Shown: piece after piece, positions 12,327-18,003 of the stretch
Numbering within the stretch: position 1 is the stretch's first letter
Layout: each line of letters opens with the position of its first letter
From: an archaeon
GTDB taxonomy: Archaea > Nanobdellota > Nanobdellia > SCGC-AAA011-G17 > GW2011-AR17
DNA length: 18,003 nt
Direction of reading: 5' to 3'
NCBI GenBank assembly: GCA_023245755.1
Contig: JAHFJQ010000005.1
Span: 1-18,003 of the forward strand
Position numbers and translations under genes: made by a program
The notes under the pieces: model-generated
Database searches by the model: none
The model's input: only the letters and a program-made list of their open reading frames with translations
What the model was told of the DNA's origin: nothing

Positions 12327-12923
12327 ATGAATGATTTCAATGTTGAATTTGGGCATATATACTCAGATCAAGAATTTGGAAAAGAACAGATCCAAAGTAT
12401 TCAAAGGGCAAAGAAAGTTTTACAAGATTTAGAAAAGCGCAGAAAATCATTCACTACAGTAGTCTTAATCGATGAATATAGCCCAATAGTAAGCACTTTA
12501 GAAGAGACCCAGTTTCTAAAAGAAATGGGAAACAAAGACCTAAGGCCAGATTTCATTGCATATGAGTCAAATCTTACAGCAATTGCTGATAAAATAATAG
12601 AAAGTATACCAAAGATAAAATTAAAGACAGAATCAATAAAAGGAAAAAAAGTTTTAATATTAATCACAGATAAAAAGAGGATAGGACTAAAAGACAACCT
12701 AGGCAGACATACTTGTTCTATGCTAATTGCTGCTTGGATTTTGGCAAGGTTAGGTTTATTCGATATTCCTATCAAAAAATACGGAAAAAGTAGTTTTCCT
12801 GGAAAGAAATTAATAACGATTCTCCCAGAAAAGTACAGAGAAACAGAAAAGAAAGTGCTAGAGATTTTAGAGGTCACAAAATATAAAAAGGAAGTTAAAA
12901 AAGTGAGATATGAGTTCTTTTAA
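12327..12923 (+). CDS. Orphan alpha/beta protein, 198 aa
   Basis: Not recognised. A basic, probably soluble protein. It has an N-terminal helical part with EQIQSIQRAKKVLQDLEKRR (residues 19-38), hydrophobic strands FTTVVLIDEYSP (42-53) and KKVLILITDKKR, a helix with LGRHTCSMLIAAWILARLGL, and a Lys-rich C-terminus. Conserved-looking acidic and aromatic residues occur in IDEYSP and DFIAYESN. The alternating strand-helix order suggests a Rossmann-like core. It is leaderless by its TATA position and converges on FEN1 with 5 bp between stops. Function unknown. Confidence 0.6.
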   Translation: MNDFNVEFGHIYSDQEFGKEQIQSIQRAKKVLQDLEKRRKSFTTVVLIDEYSPIVSTLEETQFLKEMGNKDLRPDFIAYESNLTAIADKIIESIPKIKLKTESIKGKKVLILITDKKRIGLKDNLGRHTCSMLIAAWILARLGLFDIPIKKYGKSSFPGKKLITILPEKYRETEKKVLEILEVTKYKKEVKKVRYEFF

Positions 12924-12928
12924 TTTTT

Positions 12929-13939
12929 CTAAAACCACTTCTTCAAACTTTCCTTAGGCTTTACTACCGTAGTTTTAATCTTATCCAAAGTCTGATCTAC
13001 TCGTTCTTCCGTAAAATCATGTCTATCCACAAGAATTTCCTTTATTTTTTCCACATCCATCTTTTGAGCATGTAAAACAACATCTTCTACAGGAATCTGC
13101 TTAAACGTTTCAAAAATTTCTTGCCAATCAAAATCTGTTTCCAAAGAAGCAAATACTTTTCCAAAGTCTTTCTCTTGGTGTAATAATTTCAATGCTTTCT
13201 TTGGTCCAATACCATGAATGCCCCCAGGGTTATAATCTGTTCCAATAAGAATCCCTAAAACAATAAGTTGATCCTGTGTTAATTGTAATTTCTCCAGAAC
13301 ATCTTTTAATTCAATAAGATACGGAGCAATGATCACATGTCTCCCACCAGTAATTTTTCTTTTTTGTGATAAGGTTAAGTTCAACACAAGCTTCGGTGCT
13401 CCAAACAGTAAAGAATCATAGTCTTGCGAAACAGAACCCCAAACCACTTTCTTCTTTGCCATATATGCACATTGTGCTTCTGCTTCAGAAGGTGCTTGTA
13501 CGGTAGGAAGTCCCATTGCCTGCAAAAGCTCTTCTGCTTCAGAGAACATATCTCCAGTAATATACGAAAACTGTTTCGAATATTTTCCTGCACTTTCTTC
13601 ATCCTCTTCAAGTAAAGCCTTTGTATATCGTTCTTGTGCTTTTTCTTTCTGTCCTCTTCGTATAGCCCGTGTTTTTTCTTTCAACGCAGGTGCTTGTCCA
13701 TCAAACACAAACACAGGAGTAATTCCTTTCTGTAACAAGTTTGGAACTCGTGAAAATAATCCTACAAGGTGAGAGGTAATATGCCCATTACTATCCATCA
13801 AAGGAGTCCCATCAGCTTGTCGTATGGAACTCGTAAACTGAAAAAGAACATTAGAAGCATCCACAGAAAGACTTTTTCCAGAGAGTTCATCCCACTTCAA
13901 ATCTCTTTTATCAACAAGTTCAGAAATTTTTACTCCCAT
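12929..13939 (-). CDS. fen1: Flap endonuclease 1
   Basis: Structure-specific nuclease that removes 5' flaps during Okazaki fragment maturation and long-patch repair. It is 336 residues, normal for archaeal FEN1. Catalytic metal ligands fall at the expected places: D27 (SVDASN), D80 (FVFDGQ), E152 and E154 (SEAEAQ), D173 and D175 (SQDYDS), and D235 (IGTDYN). The helix-two-turn-helix is GIHGIGPKKALKLL (240-253). The last residues, ESLKKWF (330-336), resemble the PCNA-interacting box that FEN1 normally carries there. It works with the same clamp that the RFC operon in this window loads. Its TATA box sits in the short gap behind the upstream phosphatase stop. Confidence 0.97.
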   Translation of the reverse strand: MGVKISELVDKRDLKWDELSGKSLSVDASNVLFQFTSSIRQADGTPLMDSNGHITSHLVGLFSRVPNLLQKGITPVFVFDGQAPALKEKTRAIRRGQKEKAQERYTKALLEEDEESAGKYSKQFSYITGDMFSEAEELLQAMGLPTVQAPSEAEAQCAYMAKKKVVWGSVSQDYDSLLFGAPKLVLNLTLSQKRKITGGRHVIIAPYLIELKDVLEKLQLTQDQLIVLGILIGTDYNPGGIHGIGPKKALKLLHQEKDFGKVFASLETDFDWQEIFETFKQIPVEDVVLHAQKMDVEKIKEILVDRHDFTEERVDQTLDKIKTTVVKPKESLKKWF

Positions 13940-13961
13940 AGAAAAAAGAAAGAAAAAAGGG

Positions 13962-13969
13962 TATTTATA
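13962..13969 (-). promoter_or_regulatory. TATA box of fen1
   Basis: TATAAATA on the minus strand is centred 26.5 bp before the fen1 ATG at 13939, just after the phosphatase stop at 13972-13974. fen1 therefore need not depend on upstream transcription. Confidence 0.65.
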
Positions 13970-13971
13970 GC

Positions 13972-14802
13972 TTACGCAAAAAATCTTCTTAAAATCTCTC
14001 GTACACGTTCTCCTCGCTCTTGCGTATTCGCAAAGACATAGACCTTCCCTATCTTCCCTTGTCTCTGATACAGCATGGGACTTTCATCTAAAGTACGAAA
14101 ATATGCTCCAGCTTCTTGTGCAATAATCTGTGGCGCACAAAGATCCCATGTACTACAAAACTGTGGGCCATTATTCATATGTACATTGGCAATGCCTTCA
14201 GCAACCTTCATAATACGAAGTCCCTCACTTCCACTGGTAAATACTTTTTGGGTTCCAATATCATCAAATACTCCCTTCCATCGAAGGTCAATAGAGGTTT
14301 CTCTATCCACCACAACTCGAGACTCAGGTTTTGTTGAAGGTGACACAAGTAAACGAGTTGTATTATATCTATTTGCAATATATGCCCCTTGTCCCTTTAT
14401 CCCGAAGTACGTTTCTCCTGTAGTAGGCTTATGCACAACGCCAAGCACTGCTTCTTGATCTAGAGCAAGTCCAATATGCACCGCAAACTGGTCACTTCGA
14501 TTTACAAATCCACTCGTTCCATCTAAAGGGTCAACATACCATACCCTATCCAAAGCATCTTCAAGACTTTCTAAAGGAGGCATTTCTTCACTCACAATTC
14601 CATCTCCAGGAAAAGCTGCATGTAAACCCTTTACAAGAAGTTCATTTACTGCAACATCAGTTTCTGTAACGGGAGTGCCATCTCCTTTTTGTGTTCGTCT
14701 GCTTGCTGCAGCACCAAAATATCCCTCCATGATACGAATTCCTGCTTGTTGCGCCAAACGGCGTGCTACGTCTAACTCCTCATATAGTTGATAGCTTTTC
14801 AT
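13972..14802 (-). CDS. Inositol monophosphatase / CysQ-family phosphatase
   Basis: Metal-dependent, lithium-sensitive-fold phosphatase of 276 residues. Seen: the SEE metal-site motif (71-73), motif WYVDPLDGTSGFVNR (88-102) with D91 and D94, and STWDLCAPQII (217-227) with D220. The residues after the DPLDGT motif (GFVNRSDQFAVHIGLA) are closer to CysQ-type 3'(2'),5'-bisphosphate nucleotidases than to inositol monophosphatases. Archaeal members often act on several substrates, including fructose 1,6-bisphosphate, so the substrate is open. It is divergent from a TrmB-type regulator across 55 bp, which makes control by that regulator possible but unproven. The start ATG at 14802 has a TATA-like box 24.5 bp upstream. 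Confidence 0.88.
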   Translation of the reverse strand: MKSYQLYEELDVARRLAQQAGIRIMEGYFGAAASRRTQKGDGTPVTETDVAVNELLVKGLHAAFPGDGIVSEEMPPLESLEDALDRVWYVDPLDGTSGFVNRSDQFAVHIGLALDQEAVLGVVHKPTTGETYFGIKGQGAYIANRYNTTRLLVSPSTKPESRVVVDRETSIDLRWKGVFDDIGTQKVFTSGSEGLRIMKVAEGIANVHMNNGPQFCSTWDLCAPQIIAQEAGAYFRTLDESPMLYQRQGKIGKVYVFANTQERGERVREILRRFFA

Positions 14803-14820
14803 AGCTAGAAAGCACCGAAA

Positions 14821-14840
14821 GTAATAAATAGAAATAACTA
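14821..14840. promoter_or_regulatory. Shared AT-rich divergent promoter region
   Basis: TATTTATT on the minus strand (14823-14830) is centred 24.5 bp before the phosphatase ATG. The same AT-rich block lies about 29 bp before the TrmB-like ATG at 14858. The two genes probably use one overlapping promoter, where autorepression would affect both. Confidence 0.4.
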
Positions 14841-14857
14841 TTAATTCCTAATAATTA

Positions 14858-15619
14858 ATGAAACTCAAAAGCCTAGGATTAACAGAGTACGAAGCAAAAA
14901 TCTATGAAGAACTTCTAAGAGGGCAAAGGCTCTCTGGCAGAGAATTAGGAGAACGAACAAAAGTTCCACCTACAGCAGTCTATCCCACAGTAAAAACACT
15001 CGTAAAGAAAAACTTAATTCAAGAATTTTCTGGAGAAAGAAAAGAATTTGAAGCACTCCCACCAAAACTGGCTATCCCAGCATTTCTAGAGAAAAAAAAG
15101 AAAGAACTCCTACAAATCGAGCAAGAAACTCTCCAAGATATAGAACTTTTAAAACAAGAAAGAAGCTCTATCCCCCAAAAAGATATTCTCACACTTTCTC
15201 TGGGACAAAAGGCATCAGTAACAATTTATGAAAATGCAATTACAAACGCAAGGAAGTCTATTTACATTATGGGCTGGAGAATGCATAAGGTAAAAGACAA
15301 ATACACATTTCTGCAGCATTTCAAACAGCCAATAAAAAGAAAAGTAGACGTACGCCTTATCCTCACAGGTGGACCAGAAAAAGAGTGGAACCTTATTGCC
15401 GCATACAAACGTGCGGGGATTAAAATAAAATATCTTCCTTTAGAAAAAGACAAATTCACATTATGTACAGTAGATGGAGAAGAATGTAAGATGACATTAA
15501 AGGATAAAACACTTCCCGAAAAATATAACATTCATGTACATGATACCTCCTTAGTTGCAGCAATGGAATCCTATTTTTTAGACTGCTGGAAGAAAGCGCA
15601 AGAAATAAAAAAGAGATAA
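14858..15619 (+). CDS. TrmB-family transcriptional regulator
   Basis: Probable sugar- or metabolite-responsive regulator of the archaeal TrmB family, 253 residues. The N-terminal winged helix-turn-helix (about 1-75) opens with LGLTEYEAKIYEELL and contains the recognition region TKVPPTAVYPTVKTLVKKNLI. A coiled-coil linker follows (about 76-112, LEKKKKELLQIEQETLQDI). The C-terminal part (about 120-245) has the phospholipase-D-like TrmB sensor fold, starting with ASVTIYENAITNARKSIYIMGW. No HKD catalytic pair is visible, as expected for a regulator. It is divergent from the phosphatase, and no transporter operon is in the window. Target genes are unknown. Confidence 0.9.
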   Translation: MKLKSLGLTEYEAKIYEELLRGQRLSGRELGERTKVPPTAVYPTVKTLVKKNLIQEFSGERKEFEALPPKLAIPAFLEKKKKELLQIEQETLQDIELLKQERSSIPQKDILTLSLGQKASVTIYENAITNARKSIYIMGWRMHKVKDKYTFLQHFKQPIKRKVDVRLILTGGPEKEWNLIAAYKRAGIKIKYLPLEKDKFTLCTVDGEECKMTLKDKTLPEKYNIHVHDTSLVAAMESYFLDCWKKAQEIKKR

Positions 15620-15634
15620 AACGTAGATAAAAAA

Positions 15635-15694
15635 ATGACAGAAAGACCCCAACATATTCTACAATCATTTCTCCAAAAGAATATAGTGAGATAA
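15635..15694 (+). CDS. Short 19-codon ORF coupled to the methyltransferase gene
   Basis: An ATG at 15635 opens a 19-codon frame (MTERPQHILQSFLQKNIVR) whose stop TAA shares its last base with the next ATG (TAATG at 15692-15696). An A/T-rich, weakly TATA-like stretch lies about 26 bp before this ATG, while none sits before 15694. It may be a leaderless leader ORF that brings ribosomes to the methyltransferase by termination-reinitiation. No homology is recognised. Confidence 0.35.
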   Translation: MTERPQHILQSFLQKNIVR

Positions 15695-16548
15695 TGACAA
15701 AGCAGCATTTATACATTGCTAGCTCGGATAAAATCATTAGAAAAATAATTGAAAAAGAAGTAAAAGAAAAACACGCAAAAGAAGTTGTGGAAATTGGGTG
15801 TGGACCTGGAAGAGTTCTAATTCAAACTTCGAAAATAAAAGAAATTAGTCTCTCAGCAGTTGATCACGACAAAACCTTTATCGATTATGCTAAAGAGATA
15901 GTCAAAGATCCCAAAGTGAAGTTTAGTACTTCAGATATTAAAGAATATAAACATCCACAAAAAGTAGACATATTCTATAGTCAAGGCATGCATCACCATA
16001 TAGAAAGAGGGGAAGAAGTGAGACTTTACCTCAAAAACATATACACTCAACTTAAAGAAAAGGGTATCTACATTATCAGTGATGAGTTTCTCCCAAACTA
16101 TAACGGAGAAGAAGAAAGAGCAATAAAAGCTACTGTATGGTATGCACATATTATCGCAAACGCACTAAAAGGAAATTTTCAATATTTGGCCCAGGAAGAA
16201 GCAAAAACATATTTAGATGATCTATTAGAAGGAGGAACAAAAAAAGCAGCTAAAACAGAAGAGGAAATTCAACAAGTTCTAAAAAAAGTAACAAAGATTA
16301 ATAATACTGCAATGAAAGACATTCTAAAAGCTGAAGAATTAGCCAAAAGATTAATAGAAGAACTAAAACAAGAAAAAAAAGAGAAAGTAAAAGATCAAAC
16401 ATTAAAACTTTCAAGAGGCGACTATAAGATTTGTGATAAGGAATTAAGAAAAGAAGTAGAGGAAGTGGGATTCAAAGTTGATAAGATTATAAGAATCGGC
16501 CCCAAACAGGATATAGGCGCCATGGTGGTCTATGTTCTCAGGAAGTAA
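15694..16548 (+). CDS. Class I SAM-dependent methyltransferase
   Basis: A 284-residue methyltransferase with motif I VVEIGCGPGR (31-40), an acidic ribose-binding residue in SAVDHDKTFIDYAKE (53-67), an acidic STSDIKEY stretch for motif II, and FYSQGMHHHIERGEE, typical of small-molecule methyltransferases. Residues about 155-240 form a Lys/Glu-rich helical insertion before the last strands (IRIGPKQDIGAMVVYVLRK). Substrate not predictable from sequence. It has no own TATA box, and its start overlaps the stop of the 19-codon ORF. It is followed by a PD-(D/E)XK protein 56 bp downstream that has its own promoter. Confidence 0.82.
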   Translation: MTKQHLYIASSDKIIRKIIEKEVKEKHAKEVVEIGCGPGRVLIQTSKIKEISLSAVDHDKTFIDYAKEIVKDPKVKFSTSDIKEYKHPQKVDIFYSQGMHHHIERGEEVRLYLKNIYTQLKEKGIYIISDEFLPNYNGEEERAIKATVWYAHIIANALKGNFQYLAQEEAKTYLDDLLEGGTKKAAKTEEEIQQVLKKVTKINNTAMKDILKAEELAKRLIEELKQEKKEKVKDQTLKLSRGDYKICDKELRKEVEEVGFKVDKIIRIGPKQDIGAMVVYVLRK

Positions 16549-16571
16549 TTTCCGAAAAGAACATCTAAAAG

Positions 16572-16579
16572 TTTATAAA
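16572..16579 (+). promoter_or_regulatory. TATA box of the nuclease-like gene
   Basis: TTTATAAA is centred 29.5 bp before the GTG at 16605. It supports a leaderless message starting with GTG. Confidence 0.45.
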
Positions 16580-16604
16580 ACGCCCATTTCTAAAAGTACA
16601 AAGA

Positions 16605-17270
16605 GTGGTGATAAAACATATTTCTTTCAAGCATGGGTGGTGGTATTTTTACCGAGTACACGAACCAAAAACTGCAGAATTAACAACAAATTATCCATCC
16701 CTAAAAAAATATCTCTACGATATGTTTACAGATTGTCCACACGATTATTTCCATGTCGAGCCTCGTTCTTCAAAATTACGATTCAATTTAAGTAACCTCA
16801 AACTCAAACATATTGACAAGCATGAAGTCACTGAGCTTACAAAACAAGGCCATATACACAATGCAACACGATACCAATCAGCACATTCTAGAGTACAAAT
16901 GTTCATGCTCGAAAATGACAAAAATACTCTTGCAATAGAAGTTCCTTTATGGTTACATGCAGAAGAGCTGCAAGGCTATGAAAAACTCTTTGGGACAAAT
17001 AACCCCCTTACAGGTCATATTGATGCACTAAGAATAGAAGATGATAAAGTCTGGATCTGGGATTACAAACCCAATGCAAAGGCAGAGAAGTTTGCTTCAA
17101 CCCAAGTATTCTTTTATGCATACATGCTTTCCAAGCGTACGGGTATTCCGCTAGATAATTTTCGTTGTGGCTATTTTGATGCAATAAACACCTATGTTTT
17201 CAACCCAAACTCCTGTAAACTCACCCATACAGAGCAGGAAACCTTGCAAGATCTCCAGAAAGGTTTTTAA
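16605..17270 (+). CDS. PD-(D/E)XK nuclease-superfamily protein
   Basis: A 221-residue protein whose C-terminal half carries the nuclease core: GHIDALRI (D140), then WIWDYKP (D153 and K155), then STQVFFYAYML (Q167), the order D...DxK...QxxxY of RecB/Cas4-like PD-(D/E)XK enzymes. The N-terminal 100 residues are aromatic-rich and unassigned; E112 (AIEVP) could be an additional ligand. No Cys cluster for an iron-sulfur centre, as in Cas4, is seen, and no cas gene is near. The start is GTG at 16605 or the adjacent GTG at 16608; there is no ATG near the N-terminus. The TATA box of the next gene lies within its last codons. Confidence 0.78.
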   Translation: MVIKHISFKHGWWYFYRVHEPKTAELTTNYPSLKKYLYDMFTDCPHDYFHVEPRSSKLRFNLSNLKLKHIDKHEVTELTKQGHIHNATRYQSAHSRVQMFMLENDKNTLAIEVPLWLHAEELQGYEKLFGTNNPLTGHIDALRIEDDKVWIWDYKPNAKAEKFASTQVFFYAYMLSKRTGIPLDNFRCGYFDAINTYVFNPNSCKLTHTEQETLQDLQKGF

Positions 17271-17271
17271 G
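17264..17271 (+). promoter_or_regulatory. TATA box of the phosphoesterase gene, inside the previous gene
   Basis: TTTTTAAG is centred 26.5 bp before the ATG at 17294 and overlaps the stop region of the nuclease-like gene (stop 17268-17270). Confidence 0.55.
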
Positions 17272-17293
17272 AGGAAAAGCCCTATAACCCAAT

Positions 17294-18003
17294 ATGCAGA
17301 AGCTAACACTCCTTTTTAGCGATACCGAACTTGGAGAAGGGAATGCAACAGATGATTTTGTAGAAGATGAGCTATTCCTAGATACACTCAAGAAAAATTT
17401 CCATTATGGAGAAAAATATCCTATAGATTTTATTTTTAATGGCGACACCTTTGATTTTCTTAAGGCACCATATAAAGGCAAATATCCACGCCATGTCACA
17501 GAAAACATCTCCTTATGGAAACTAAGCAGAATTTACAAAGCTCATACCTCTTTTTTTAAAACGTTAGGAGAATGTCTAAAAACAAATCCAAAATCAAGAA
17601 TCATTCTTATTCATGGAAATCACGACTTTGATATTGAGTTTAAGCGTGTACAAAATCAAATTAAAGAATATATCACTAAAGATAAAGAAGAACAAAAGAG
17701 AATTCTTTTCCCAGGCTTTGAAATCACAGATGGGATTATTCACATAGAGCACGGCTCACAAATGGATATCTTCTTTGAAATGGACCCTGAAAAAATGGTG
17801 CACACTGCGCCAACAAAAGTCAGCCCTGAACCTTTCCTTATGACTCCTTGGGGATATAATGCAATCTATGACCATTACCTAACCATTAAAGAAGAATATC
17901 CTTTAGTAGAGCGCCTAAACCCAAGAGCAAGAACCATTGAATTACTCCCAATAAAACTAAAAAAGAAAGTAATCGTGGACGCATTTTGGTATATGGCCAA
18001 AAG
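17294..18003 (+). CDS. Calcineurin-like metallophosphoesterase, N-terminal part (runs off window)
   Basis: The first 236 residues of a binuclear-metal phosphoesterase; the 3' end lies beyond the window. Seen: LLFSDTELGEG (6-16), FIFNGDTFDFL, ILIHGNHDFDIEF and IIHIEHGSQMD, in the standard order D...GD...GNHD...H. The first motif is normally D-x-H; here it reads D-x-E (SDTELG), so one metal ligand is changed. The spacing and the acidic, aromatic middle recall UDP-2,3-diacylglucosamine hydrolase-like proteins, but the substrate is unknown. The gene is leaderless by its TATA position, and its promoter is inside the upstream gene. Confidence 0.85.
   Translation, partial: MQKLTLLFSDTELGEGNATDDFVEDELFLDTLKKNFHYGEKYPIDFIFNGDTFDFLKAPYKGKYPRHVTENISLWKLSRIYKAHTSFFKTLGECLKTNPKSRIILIHGNHDFDIEFKRVQNQIKEYITKDKEEQKRILFPGFEITDGIIHIEHGSQMDIFFEMDPEKMVHTAPTKVSPEPFLMTPWGYNAIYDHYLTIKEEYPLVERLNPRARTIELLPIKLKKKVIVDAFWYMAK

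Noticed and set aside
16605..17270. Cas4 identity for the PD-(D/E)XK protein
   Set aside because: There is no cysteine cluster, no cas neighbour and no CRISPR array; only the superfamily is supported.

Overview
The window reads as a compact, AT-rich archaeal chromosome segment. RFC small and large subunits, FEN1, a Trm5-like methyltransferase, an archaeal FtsJ/RlmE, a TrmB-type regulator, a HerA-like ATPase and intron-bearing tRNA-like genes all point to Archaea. The small genes, overlapping ends, many short orphan proteins and shortened RFC large subunit suggest a DPANN lineage (Woesearchaeota/Pacearchaeota-like). That placement is inference. No CRISPR array, insertion sequence, integrase or rRNA was seen.

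Layout. 1-2112 (minus): 5' part of isoleucyl-tRNA synthetase, then a dihydroorotase-like amidohydrolase. 2243-3290 (plus): three small orphan genes, two of them membrane proteins. 3383-5825 (plus): a TRAM-domain RNA-binding protein with an acidic tail, then the clamp-loader pair rfcS-rfcL. 5827-8820: a proline-rich orphan, a second orphan, a HerA-like ATPase and a convergent orphan. 8871-10286: FtsJ/RlmE, a tiny orphan and a class-I glutamine amidotransferase. 10287-10832: the only long non-coding stretch, holding two unusual tRNA-like genes and a repeat-bearing spacer. 10833-13939: a small HExxH membrane protein, Trm5-like methyltransferase, an orphan and FEN1. 13972-18003: inositol-monophosphatase/CysQ-like enzyme, divergent TrmB regulator, SAM methyltransferase, PD-(D/E)XK nuclease-like protein and a truncated calcineurin-like phosphoesterase.

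Functional threads. RFC and FEN1 both work with the PCNA clamp in lagging-strand synthesis. IleRS, FtsJ/RlmE, the Trm5-like enzyme and the tRNA-like genes form a translation/RNA-modification theme. Most genes look leaderless: a TATA-like box is centred about 25-29 bp before the start codon and there is no Shine-Dalgarno. The clearest case is 8821-8870, where one palindromic TATA box sits exactly midway between two divergent start codons.

The most unusual part is 10404-10788. The first tRNA-like gene has a probable 37/38 intron and an 11-bp repeat spanning the 5' splice site. The second combines a long variable arm and G73 with an isoleucine (GAU) anticodon arm, and its T-loop carries a 17-18 nt insert folding like a bulge-helix-bulge intron. 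The IleRS also has the first and third residues of its HxGH signature swapped (GVHH).
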